Assembly: GCA_030601845.1 (NCBI GenBank)
Contig: JAUWAY010000025.1
Span: forward strand, 1 to 34,737
Length of the DNA stretch: 34,737 bases
Source: Phycisphaerae bacterium
GTDB lineage: Bacteria > Planctomycetota > Phycisphaerae > Sedimentisphaerales > Anaerobacaceae
Direction of reading: 5' to 3'
Position numbers and translations under genes: made by a program. The notes beneath the pieces are model-generated. The model saw only the letters and a list, made by a program, of their open reading frames with translations, did no database searches and was not told where the DNA came from. Below, piece by piece: positions 16,736 to 24,061 of the stretch. Position 1 is the stretch's first letter, and every line of letters starts with the position of its first letter.

Positions 16736-16990
16736 ATGGCTGATAAACTCGTTACAATTGCACAATTTGCCAATTACATCGAAGCCGAACTGGCAAAACA
16801 GCTGCTCGGTGACTATGGAATCGAAGCAGTCGTAACCGGCCAGAATGTGGCGAATATATATTCCGGCCTGCCTGCCCTCGCGGATCTAAGGCTGCAAACC
16901 CTCGAAAGCCAGGCCCAGCGAGCAAAAGAAATTTTGGAATCTGACAAAAAAGCCGTCGATGCGGCGCCGGATGACGTACAGGAGCAATAA
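16736..16990 (+). CDS. DUF2007-type small protein
   Basis: The 84-residue protein has the pattern of the DUF2007 family (putative signal transducing protein): VTIAQFANYIEAELAKQLLG, then IEAVVTGQNV and LRLQTLESQAQRAKEIL. These small ferredoxin-like proteins have no firmly established role. The GAGGAAG site at 16724-16730 favours ATG 16736 over GTG 16733, which overlaps the trpS stop. Its stop abuts the TTG of scpA, so translational coupling is likely. Confidence 0.75.
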   Translation: MADKLVTIAQFANYIEAELAKQLLGDYGIEAVVTGQNVANIYSGLPALADLRLQTLESQAQRAKEILESDKKAVDAAPDDVQEQ

Positions 16991-17959
16991 TTGGCTGATT
17001 ATCGCGTAAATCTTGATATATTTGCAGGGCCTTTGGACTTACTGTTGTATCTGGTCCGCAAGGAAGAGGTGGATATTTACGACATTCCCATTGCCAAGAT
17101 AACCGGCCAATACATCTGCTACATCGAGATGCTAAAACAGCTTGATATTGATTTGGCTGGTGATTTTTTAGTAATGGCCGCGACGTTAATGCATATAAAA
17201 TCGGCAATGCTGCTGCCCAGAACCGAGCCGGAGCAGCTCGAGGCTGACGATTTGGCCGACCCGCGGGCAGAGCTTATCCACCAGCTCCTTGAATACAAAA
17301 AATTTAAGGACGCTGCAAATCTGCTTGATGCCGCAGCAGATAAGCAGAAAGAGCGTTTCCCGCGTCCCGACAGCGTTATCGAGTGGCTAAGGCCCGACAC
17401 TGAACCTGAGATTGACCTTGAACAGGTAAGCGTCTGGGACCTGCTCGAGGCCTTTGACTCAATTATGAAAGCTACCGGTGCCGGTGTCGAGATAAGTCAC
17501 ATCAAAGACGATACGCCCATTGATTTGTACCAGATAGAGATTTTGCATCGTCTGCAAACAGAGGGTCCGATGAGTTTTGAGCGGCTTTTTGAGTCCAAGA
17601 GCGACCGCTTCACAATGATTGGATTGTTCCTTGCACTTCTGGAATTAGTCCGCGAGCGGCTGGTTTGGGCTGAGCAGCCGGGTTCTTCGGCTCACCTTTA
17701 CTTACGGCCTTTGACTGAGAAGGATGCCCAGCAGGCTGTGCAGGAGGCCATTGTTGCCGCCGCGGAAACCGACAACGCGTCCTCTGCTCAGAGCCGACGA
17801 CAAAAACGGCCGCCGGGGACCACCAAACGCGATAAAGGGCGTTTGGTGACCCCTCCCATTGCAATCACGGAGTTGCCGCCAAAAAGCAAGCCGACAGCTT
17901 CGGTTGAGAAGGAAAAAATAGAACCTGCCGAAGACCACAAACAACAAAGAGCAAATTAG
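16991..17959 (+). CDS. scpA: Segregation and condensation protein ScpA
   Basis: ScpA is the kleisin subunit that bridges SMC heads in chromosome condensation, with ScpB as partner. The N terminus is classical (FAGPLDLLLYLVRKEEVDIY, then PIAKITGQY and DFLVMAATLMHIKSAMLLPR). A winged-helix domain follows near 175-240. The 322 residues exceed the usual 240-260 because of a charged, disordered tail. TTG 16991 directly follows the preceding stop and has GGAG at 16981. Neither scpB nor smc is in this window. Confidence 0.95.
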   Translation: MADYRVNLDIFAGPLDLLLYLVRKEEVDIYDIPIAKITGQYICYIEMLKQLDIDLAGDFLVMAATLMHIKSAMLLPRTEPEQLEADDLADPRAELIHQLLEYKKFKDAANLLDAAADKQKERFPRPDSVIEWLRPDTEPEIDLEQVSVWDLLEAFDSIMKATGAGVEISHIKDDTPIDLYQIEILHRLQTEGPMSFERLFESKSDRFTMIGLFLALLELVRERLVWAEQPGSSAHLYLRPLTEKDAQQAVQEAIVAAAETDNASSAQSRRQKRPPGTTKRDKGRLVTPPIAITELPPKSKPTASVEKEKIEPAEDHKQQRAN

Positions 17960-17962
17960 TAT

Positions 17963-17991
17963 TTGACAGGCCTTCGCCTTGCCAATAAAAT
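17963..17991 (+). promoter_or_regulatory. Sigma-70-type promoter for trxA
   Basis: TTGACA at 17963-17968 and TAAAAT at 17986-17991 are separated by 17 bases, about 107 bases before trxA. Confidence 0.6.
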
Positions 17992-18033
17992 GACTGTCGT
18001 TTGTTGGCAGAGAATTTGGGGTGCACCATCCTA

Positions 18034-18072
18034 CACCTATTGAGCACAGAGTTACGCCTGATAGGTATGGGC
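18034..18072. repeat. Copy 1 of a repeat flanking trxA
   Basis: CACCTATTGAGCACAGAGTT and the following ACGCCTGATAGGT form a short dyad (ACCTAT / ATAGGT). It lies in the trxA leader and closely matches copy 2, downstream of the gene. Confidence 0.65.
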
Positions 18073-18097
18073 TGGGAACTCCGGAAAGGATGAAGTA

Positions 18098-18424
18098 ATG
18101 GCTGGTAATGTAATTGAGCTAAGCGATGCTGCTTTTGATGAGGTTGTTCACAACTCTGACGTGCCGGTTCTGGTCGATTTCTGGGCGCCGTGGTGTGGGC
18201 CTTGCAAGATGATGACGCCTATTTTAAAAGAAATTGCGGATGACTATGCAGACAAGGCGAAAATCTGCAAGCTCAATACCGATGATGCTCGTGACAGTGC
18301 TATGGAATTCGGCATAAGTGCGATACCGACTATTATCCTGTTCAAAGACGGCCAGGTGCAGAAAAAATGGGTGGGCTTGACCAGCAAGAAAGACCTCACT
18401 GCTGCAATCGACGAGCTGCTTTGA
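18098..18424 (+). CDS. trxA: Thioredoxin
   Basis: A 108-residue cytosolic disulfide reductase. The active site WCGPC has Cys33 and Cys36, the buried Asp is at 27, and the cis-proline loop is IPT with Pro77. One additional Cys is at position 57. GGAAAGGA lies seven bases before the ATG. It has its own strong promoter and is convergent with the hypothetical gene ending at 18495. Confidence 0.97.
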   Translation: MAGNVIELSDAAFDEVVHNSDVPVLVDFWAPWCGPCKMMTPILKEIADDYADKAKICKLNTDDARDSAMEFGISAIPTIILFKDGQVQKKWVGLTSKKDLTAAIDELL

Positions 18425-18442
18425 CAAGTCCAGGCGGCATTT

Positions 18443-18488
18443 GTCCCGCACCTATTGAGCATAGGCTTACGCCTAATAGGTGCGGGAC
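18443..18488. terminator. Large hairpin between convergent genes (repeat copy 2)
   Basis: A perfect 14-base stem pairs 18443-18456 (GTCCCGCACCTATT) with 18475-18488. A small inner stem, AGGC/GCCT, lies within the loop (18463-18474). It lies exactly between the stops of trxA and the minus-strand gene, so a bidirectional terminator is plausible, although no T-run follows. The same sequence family occurs upstream of trxA. Confidence 0.6.
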
Positions 18489-18494
18489 CAACCT

Positions 18495-18890
18495 TCAATA
18501 CCAGACCGTAATTATAATATTGGGCTCGCTTTTTTTCCCCTGGACCTCGCCTGTGGTTGTGTTGGTTTGTTTTATCGTAATACCGGGGTTTTGTTTTAGC
18601 CAGTTGTTGATTTGCCCATCAAGAAACTCCATAGCGCCAGAGTGCAGTTTGGCAAAGAAAGTTTTTACGCCTGTGATTTGGTCGGATGAAGTTATTTTCT
18701 CGGCCGGCTTTTTCGCAACCGGCGTCGGTGTTGTCACCTTGGCAGTCGGTGCCTCCGCCGTGCTACCGCCGCCTAAATTCAGGGGCGAATGTGAAATGCT
18801 CACATCGCTCGTATCATCACTATCATCAAAAGGAATCGGCTTATCGAGGTCTTCACTGGGAGGAATCTTAATATCATCGAAATTATCCAT
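18495..18890 (-). CDS. Hypothetical acidic protein downstream of the second secretin
   Basis: I do not recognise this 131-residue protein. The first 40 residues are acidic (MDNFDDIKIPPSEDLDKPIP), a Pro/Thr-rich linker follows, and the last 60 residues look folded (FFAKLHSGAMEFLDGQINNW, ending EPNIIITVWY). No signal peptide or membrane helix is visible. The ATG has a strong GGAGGT site. It lies 98 bases after the secretin gene on the same strand and is probably co-transcribed with it. Confidence 0.7.
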   Translation of the reverse strand: MDNFDDIKIPPSEDLDKPIPFDDSDDTSDVSISHSPLNLGGGSTAEAPTAKVTTPTPVAKKPAEKITSSDQITGVKTFFAKLHSGAMEFLDGQINNWLKQNPGITIKQTNTTTGEVQGKKSEPNIIITVWY

Positions 18891-18988
18891 AAACAGACCT
18901 CCACTAAAAATTAAATTTTAATAACGTCACCCGAATATGACACGGTTGGCCGGTAAACAAAAATAACGGCACAAATCCGCTGATTTCA

Positions 18989-20788
18989 TCATTTACTTTG
19001 CGTATTATTGCTTTTGGCCTTTTCAGCTTCTTCTTTGGCCTTTCTGGCTTTAGCCTCGTCCCTTTGGGCCTCTGCCTTTGCCTTTTCGGCCTCTGCTTTT
19101 GCTCTTTCAGCGTCGGCCTTTGCCTTTTCAGCGTCGGCCTTTGCCTTATCGGCTCGCTGTTTGACCCTATCAATCGTTTCGCGTGCTTTTGCCAGCTTGG
19201 CCTTTTCCTTAAGAACCTTCTCGGCTGTCTCGAGAAGTTTTTCTTTTATCTGGGCCGTTTCTCCAAGGGCTTCGGCTTTCTCTATCTCGGCCTTGAGCCG
19301 TTCAAATTCAGCCCTGGCGGCCTGCTGCTCTACATAGTCGGTGTATGCACCAACGCCAAACGGGTCGGTCAAGATTTCTTCCAGCCCGGGTTCATACTCC
19401 GGCCCAGCGTGTTTTTCTCTAAGCTCTTCGAGTATTTCTTCGGTTGGTACACCGCCTGTGGAAATGGTGGGGGTGATTATGAAGATAACTTCCTTTGCAC
19501 GCTCCTCAAAATCTTTGCTTGAGAACAGGAGACCGACCAAGGGTATATCTTTTAGTACCGGCACGCCGCGGACGACGTCGCGTTTCTCGCTCTTTCTTAT
19601 TCCGCCTATGATTAAGCTTTCACCCTGCCTTATGCGGTTTTCCTTAATTGTAACCCTGCGTTCCGTGATTATCGGGATTTGCTTTACGCCTCTTGGGGTT
19701 GATTCTGAACCGATCACCACCTCGGTTTCCAGGCCGATAAACCCATCGGCAAAGACGTGAGGTGTGATTTTCAGTGAATCGATAACCCACTGGTACTCGG
19801 TGGTCATGTATGGCATCAACTCTCCGGGCTTGTACACTTCTTTTAAAAGGGGCACAAAGTCTTTGGCCTCAATTTGGGCGGTTTCGCCATTTACCACTTC
19901 GAGTTTGGGATTCATCAGGATTTTCAAATATCCTCTGGACTCTAATATATCCACCACGGCTTGGAAATTCTCTTTGGAGTATCCGACCTTAAGTCCTATC
20001 AACGCTCGGCCGGGGTCACGTATGGCAGCTCCAGGAAATGCAGGCAGGAGAGTATCAGGGTACTTAGGCTCTAATGTAGCCTTGGTTAATGATCTGCTGA
20101 AGACTTCCCCGATCGTCTTGCCACTGAGAGTAATATTCTCGCCGAAGAGATTTTCTATCGCTATGGTGGTTTCCCGGTCCATAGTTAAATCGGCATAGAG
20201 TTCGGATACGAGGCAGTCTATCTTGACCTGAATGACTGGGACATCAACCTCTTTCAAAAAGTCAAGCACCTCATTGGCCTCCTCAGTGGTGGGGCATCCT
20301 ACTATTAGCTGGTTTGTAGCCGGACTCTGACCCACTGCATACTTCGACTTGGGACTTTTTGGATTGCTCGATGGGCCCGGAAACTGGTTGCTAATAAGGA
20401 CTGCCAGTTTGTCAACGGTATGATGCCGGGTGAAGTAGAACAGCTTTGCGCCGTCTTTTGTTTCGAGGATTTTGGGCGGTTCTTTGTAGATATCCGGGAC
20501 AGTGATATTCGGTTCAGGGACAACCGGAATTCTGCTCAAATCGCTGAGGAGTCTTTCGACCTGGAGCTCGGTGGGTTTCTGGGCGAAAAACTCCCCACAG
20601 CCCCCAATCCAGAACATAAATATTACAGCCACAGCTCCGATTAGCCCCGTTAGAGACTTTTTGCTCCGGGCCCCGTTAGAAACCGACGTCTTACTTCTAA
20701 CAGGGGGGGGCTCTAACGGGGTTAGCCATTGACTGCGGCTAATCCTTCGCTTCGCTTGAGGACAAAAATTTTGGCTGCTGGCGCTCAT
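18989..20788 (-). CDS. Second secretin, lipoprotein type, with TolA-like C-terminal tail
   Basis: This is an outer-membrane channel protein of the secretin superfamily, unlike the gspD of the main operon. A membrane helix precedes a lipobox with Cys64 (WIGGC). One N-type domain follows (FTRHHTVDKLAVLI to LKEVDVPVIQV), then the secretin domain with the hallmark VPVLKDIPLVGLLF. The last 110 residues (from about 487) are a Lys/Ala/Glu helix with 7- and 11-residue periods, like TolA. Residues 21-50, before the membrane helix, are encoded by a palindromic repeat, so the 63-residue leader is odd. The ATG at 20788 has only a weak GTGGGA site, and no other in-frame start is available. Confidence 0.85.
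   Translation of the reverse strand: MSASSQNFCPQAKRRISRSQWLTPLEPPPVRSKTSVSNGARSKKSLTGLIGAVAVIFMFWIGGCGEFFAQKPTELQVERLLSDLSRIPVVPEPNITVPDIYKEPPKILETKDGAKLFYFTRHHTVDKLAVLISNQFPGPSSNPKSPKSKYAVGQSPATNQLIVGCPTTEEANEVLDFLKEVDVPVIQVKIDCLVSELYADLTMDRETTIAIENLFGENITLSGKTIGEVFSRSLTKATLEPKYPDTLLPAFPGAAIRDPGRALIGLKVGYSKENFQAVVDILESRGYLKILMNPKLEVVNGETAQIEAKDFVPLLKEVYKPGELMPYMTTEYQWVIDSLKITPHVFADGFIGLETEVVIGSESTPRGVKQIPIITERRVTIKENRIRQGESLIIGGIRKSEKRDVVRGVPVLKDIPLVGLLFSSKDFEERAKEVIFIITPTISTGGVPTEEILEELREKHAGPEYEPGLEEILTDPFGVGAYTDYVEQQAARAEFERLKAEIEKAEALGETAQIKEKLLETAEKVLKEKAKLAKARETIDRVKQRADKAKADAEKAKADAERAKAEAEKAKAEAQRDEAKARKAKEEAEKAKSNNTQSK
20639..20727. repeat. Nested palindrome inside the second secretin's leader
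   Basis: The outer arms 20639-20655 (ATTAGCCCCGTTAGAG) and 20711-20727 match as inverted repeats at about 14 of 17 positions. The inner arms are 20671-20681 (CCCCGTTAGAA) and 20695-20706. The element is read in frame as residues 21-50. Confidence 0.8.
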
Positions 20789-20931
20789 AATCCCACGCTT
20801 AATTGAGTACTGGCTTGTGTATTTTAAGCGCTTCTAACGTAAGTAAAGACGCTACCGAAGTTTAATTATATCGCATAGTTCTTTATCGTCAAGCGTATTT
20901 TAATAAAGTTAATGAAAATAACGCTTTTTCT

Positions 20932-21587
20932 TTGATTTCGCCCAAAAAATGCGTCATCCGGCGCCGCATCGACGGACCTGTAACCGTCGCCTTTATAGCT
21001 CTGGGCTGCCCTAAAAACATAGTCGATAGCGAAAGAATGTTAGCCCAAATCGCCCAAGGGGGCTTATCTGTAGCCGTTGAGCCGGACCCCCGCTCTTGTC
21101 TTCAACAAGAAGACGCGGGGGTCAATGTTGTTGTGATCAATACGTGCGGCTTTATTGCCCCTGCTAAGGCCGAGGCGCTGGAAGCCAATAAGACACGCTG
21201 TGGACTGCAAGCGGAGTGGCAGGGTAAGAAAGGTGATTGTTGCAGGTTGTCTGCCACAGTGAATGGGTGAGGAATTATTCAACGAGGCCGATGACATCGA
21301 TGCCATTGTTGGTCTTGGCTGGCGGGACGCAATAGCCCAGATAATCATAATTAAAGAAACTCTTCGCTCCGACGGAATCGCAGCTTTCCTGGACGAGGTG
21401 TCTGGTCGATTCTACCCCTGATTTAATCAGGGGTGGCAACGGTGTCGGCCGGGGACGCTTTTACGGCCAGGCACCAGAGGTTGACAGCATCTGTATCATC
21501 AAAAATTGCTCGGCAAAACCCAGCGACTTTATCAATGCAAAAGTCGTTGACACAAAAGACTACGATTTGATTGTTCGTCAAGTTTAA
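20932..21587 (+). pseudogene. rimO: Decayed rimO (ribosomal protein S12 methylthiotransferase)
   Basis: Three frames carry pieces of RimO. Frame 1 (to about 21190) has the MTTase N terminus: FIALGCPKNIVDSERMLAQI and VVVINTCGFIAPAKAEALEA. Frame 2 has VIVAGCLPQ, a TGA in place of the expected Arg at 21260, then MGEELFNEADDIDAIVG. Frame 3 (from about 21440) ends with a TRAM-like tail, GRFYGQAPEVDSICIIKN to KDYDLIVRQV. The whole radical-SAM core, some 250 residues, is missing. Two palindromes sit in the remnant, at 21088-21124 and 21414-21434. The gene cannot make an active enzyme. Confidence 0.85.
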
Positions 21588-21602
21588 TATTGAATTATGT
21601 CG

Positions 21603-21624
21603 CTAACGAATCAAACCTCGTTAG
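21603..21624. terminator. Short hairpin after the rimO remnant
   Basis: CTAACGA and TCGTTAG form a perfect 7-base stem with an 8-base loop, followed by AAATTTTCCC. It shares the CTAACG vocabulary with the palindrome in the second secretin. Confidence 0.4.
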
Positions 21625-21690
21625 AAATTTTCCCATTTTCAGCCGTATTATTACTTGTTATAGAATTTGCAAGGGGGTAAACTTTGAGTT

Positions 21691-22278
21691 ATGTTATGGC
21701 TTATTCCGAATATTTTGACTTTTGGCCGGCTCGCTTTAACCATCGTTTTCCTGGTTATGATTCTTTGCTCGCCTTATGTTGCAAACAGGCCATTATTTCT
21801 GGATATTGCCTTCTCCCTTTTTGTTATTGCCGGCCTAACAGATATTATTGACGGCATAGCAGCCCGAAGGTTCAATGTTACCAGCAAATTTGGGCGAATG
21901 CTGGACCCACTGGTTGACAAAATTCTCATATGTGGCAGCTTTGTTTGCTTTGCTGTAATCGGCGAGCCGAAACTTTTTGAATTATCAGACATCAGTCTGG
22001 CAATAATCCGTTGGAGCGTCGCAGGTATTCTCATATTAAGAGAAGTTTATGTGACCGTATTGCGGCATATTGCCGAAGCCAGGGGCATCAACTTTGCTGC
22101 CACCGCTTCCGGCAAAATAAAGATGTTCCTGCAGTCATTTGCCATCGGCACCGTGATGATGAAGGCCGCTCATGTGCCAACGGCCAACTGGGGACATTGG
22201 TTCACAACGGTGGTATTCGCAGTTATGCTGACAGTTACGGTAGTCTCGGGCTTGACGGCAACGCAGCGAAGCGGTTGA
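21691..22278 (+). CDS. pgsA: CDP-alcohol phosphatidyltransferase, probably phosphatidylglycerophosphate synthase
   Basis: This membrane enzyme transfers a phosphatidyl group from CDP-diacylglycerol, probably to glycerol-3-phosphate. The family signature DGxxAR-x8-GxxxDxxxD is complete (DGIAARRFNVTSKFGRMLDP then LVD). NILTFGRLALTI at the N terminus is typical of PgsA. Several hydrophobic helices are visible over 195 residues. ATG 21691 is the only start before NILTFGR, and AAGGGGG lies about 13 bases upstream. Confidence 0.87.
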   Translation: MLWLIPNILTFGRLALTIVFLVMILCSPYVANRPLFLDIAFSLFVIAGLTDIIDGIAARRFNVTSKFGRMLDPLVDKILICGSFVCFAVIGEPKLFELSDISLAIIRWSVAGILILREVYVTVLRHIAEARGINFAATASGKIKMFLQSFAIGTVMMKAAHVPTANWGHWFTTVVFAVMLTVTVVSGLTATQRSG

Positions 22279-22349
22279 AAAAAAGAGCATAAGAGCACTT
22301 AAGCAGAGGAGGATATGAAAAAATCCCTATGTTTGAGATACGGACCAAT

Positions 22350-22377
22350 TTGACCTTCCCGGCATTTGTGGTATAAT
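22350..22377 (+). promoter_or_regulatory. Promoter for coaD with extended -10
   Basis: TTGACC at 22350-22355, a 16-base spacer and TATAAT at 22372-22377, with a TG one base before the -10 hexamer. Confidence 0.65.
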
Positions 22378-22403
22378 GGCTTTTCGAAAGGAGTGTATGC
22401 TGA

Positions 22404-22949
22404 ATGGCACGCAAATTTGTAAGAGCGATTTTCCCGGGCTCGTTTGACCCGATTACCAATGGGCACCTGGACGTTTTGCAGCGAGGTATGAAGCTCTTTG
22501 ACGAGCTTATCATCGCGGTGGGGCGAAGTCCGATTAAGAATCAGCTCTTTACGCCCGAAGAGCGGGTGGAAATGATAGCGGAACTGGTTGCCGATATGCC
22601 CGGTGTTTCGGTTGAGAGTTTTGACGGGCTGACGGTTGAGTATGCAGCTAAGAAGAAGGCTGATGTTATCCTGCGCGGTTTGCGAAGCCTTACCGACGTT
22701 CAATATGAGTTTAAGCTTGCTATGACCAACCGGGCCGTGGCAGGAATAGAGACCGTTTTTGTTATGACAGGTGAGCAGTACGGCTTTACCAGCTCGACTT
22801 TGACCCGCGAGGTTGCTTCAATGGGTGGTGATGTTTCAAACCTGGTTCCGAAAAGCATCTATAATCGTTTGCAACAGCGCCTTAAAAAAGTCGCTCATGA
22901 CCCGCCTTCGCGGGGACGTAGCCCGCTTCGGCGAGGCGAAGGCCCGTGA
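22404..22949 (+). CDS. coaD: Phosphopantetheine adenylyltransferase
   Basis: CoaD makes dephospho-CoA from ATP and 4-phosphopantetheine. The nucleotidyltransferase signature is clear (FPGSFDPITNGHLDVLQRG), and YGFTSSTLTREVASMGGDVS is the conserved C-terminal segment. The ordinary protein would end near residue 163. The last 18 residues (AHDPPSRGRSPLRRGEGP) are encoded by G/C-rich hairpins such as CCCGC-CTTC-GCGGG and look like a repeat element running into the end of the gene. AAGGAG lies 10 bases upstream of the ATG. Confidence 0.96.
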   Translation: MARKFVRAIFPGSFDPITNGHLDVLQRGMKLFDELIIAVGRSPIKNQLFTPEERVEMIAELVADMPGVSVESFDGLTVEYAAKKKADVILRGLRSLTDVQYEFKLAMTNRAVAGIETVFVMTGEQYGFTSSTLTREVASMGGDVSNLVPKSIYNRLQQRLKKVAHDPPSRGRSPLRRGEGP

Positions 22950-22979
22950 CCCGGGGCACGAAATAATTGGAGTTTTGTT

Positions 22980-23390
22980 TTGTTTACGGTTAGTGTCGAA
23001 ACGCACTTTTGGGCATCGCACCAGTTGACCAGAGCCGACGGCTCAAAAGAGCCGCTGCACAGCCATAACTGGCAGGTTACGGCAGATGTCAGCAGCACTG
23101 AGCTTAACAATATGGGACTTGTTATGGATTTTAACCGACTCAAAACAATGGTCGATAATATAGTTGCAGGGTTTGACAATATCCAGTTGGACAAAATCGA
23201 TTATTTCCGGCGGAATAGCTCGTCGGCGGAAACGGTAGCGAAATACATATACGGAAAACTTAAGCCGAAACTGCCCGAGGGTCTCAAGATTGAAGCTATC
23301 AGGGTTGTTGAGGAGCCGGGTTGTTCGGCAAAATTTGGCCCCGTACCAAAAAGCAGTCCAGTCGGGCCTTGCTCGGTTGGGCCGAAATAG
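22980..23390 (+). CDS. PTPS/QueD-family protein, possibly PTPS-III type
   Basis: A 136-residue member of the 6-pyruvoyl-tetrahydropterin synthase / 6-carboxytetrahydropterin synthase family. Zinc ligands are likely His14, His27 and His29. The catalytic Cys of QueD (CxxxHGH) is absent, and instead there is Glu24 in an ExxHSH arrangement. In PTPS-III enzymes an ExxHGH motif allows dihydroneopterin to be cleaved for folate synthesis, so a folate role is as likely as queuosine. TTG 22980 has GGAG seven bases upstream. The last 15 residues are encoded by a G/C-rich repeat. Confidence 0.82.
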   Translation: MFTVSVETHFWASHQLTRADGSKEPLHSHNWQVTADVSSTELNNMGLVMDFNRLKTMVDNIVAGFDNIQLDKIDYFRRNSSSAETVAKYIYGKLKPKLPEGLKIEAIRVVEEPGCSAKFGPVPKSSPVGPCSVGPK

Positions 23391-23475
23391 TCCACAGTAA
23401 CGTACTTTTTAGTGCGGGGGTAAAATCGGCTGTAGTTATTTTCCAAATTTGACGATTATCTAAAAAGAATTCGGG

Positions 23476-23514
23476 TATAATATTTATAAGGTTTATGGGT
23501 TGCTATGGTATAAT
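23476..23514 (+). promoter_or_regulatory. Candidate -10 boxes upstream of mcsA
   Basis: TATAAT occurs at 23476-23481 and again, with an extended TGG, at 23509-23514. A TTGACG at 23449 is 21 bases from the first box, which is too far for a standard spacer. The second box would give a very short leader. Confidence 0.35.
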
Positions 23515-23534
23515 ATCTTCGAGGTCTTGTGCAT

Positions 23535-24032
23535 ATGCGATGTCAAATTTGTAAAGAAAACGAAGCGACTATTCATCTGACCGAAATAACCGACGGACTG
23601 CGCAATGAAATGCACCTTTGTGAGCTTTGCGCCGAGGAAGAGGGTATAACCATCAAGAGTCAGGTCTCTATAAATGAGCTGCTTAGCAGCCTGCTGGCTG
23701 CGAAGCCAACGGATGAGGAGCTGCTTGGCGATTCAGAGCGGAAGCTGTCGTGTCCTCGATGCGGCTTTACGTTGGAACAGTTCCACAAGAAGGGGCTGCT
23801 GGGGTGCCCTTACGACTATGAGGTTTTTGACAAAATACTTTCTGTGCTTATTGAAAAGGCCCACGACGGACAAACAGTCCACCGCGGCAAGGTCCCTTCA
23901 AAAACACCGACCCAGATGAAGAGCCAAATAGAGCTTTTAGACCTGCGTCGACAACTGGATGCAGCCGTGAAAAGTGAAGATTATGAAAAGGCAGCCAAAT
24001 TGCGAGACAAAATAAACCAGATTGAAAACTAA
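23535..24032 (+). CDS. mcsA: McsA-like protein (UVR domain, zinc fingers)
   Basis: McsA is the activator of the protein-arginine kinase McsB. The N terminus has CxxC pairs (CQIC and CELC), and a second pair follows later (CPRC, then CPYD). A UVR domain forms the C terminus (LRRQLDAAVKSEDYEKAAKL). The length is normal at 165 residues. ATG 23535 is preferred, with GAGG ten bases upstream, and GTG 23529 is possible. It precedes mcsB by 29 bases, which are word-like (ATACGACATACAACATACG). Confidence 0.88.
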   Translation: MRCQICKENEATIHLTEITDGLRNEMHLCELCAEEEGITIKSQVSINELLSSLLAAKPTDEELLGDSERKLSCPRCGFTLEQFHKKGLLGCPYDYEVFDKILSVLIEKAHDGQTVHRGKVPSKTPTQMKSQIELLDLRRQLDAAVKSEDYEKAAKLRDKINQIEN

Positions 24033-24061
24033 AAACGATATACGACATACAACATACGAAT

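Noticed and set aside
17702-17959. Possible separate gene in the charged tail of scpA
   Set aside because: The tail is continuous with scpA in frame and has no start site of its own. Reverse-strand frames there are shadows.
18367-18921. A plus-strand open frame opposite the 131-residue minus gene
   Set aside because: The minus-strand gene has a strong ribosome site and protein-like composition. The plus frame starts inside trxA and looks like a shadow.
22315-22353. A 12-codon frame with a strong AGGAGG site before coaD
   Set aside because: It is too short to support as a gene and overlaps the coaD promoter. It could be a leader peptide, but nothing else supports that.
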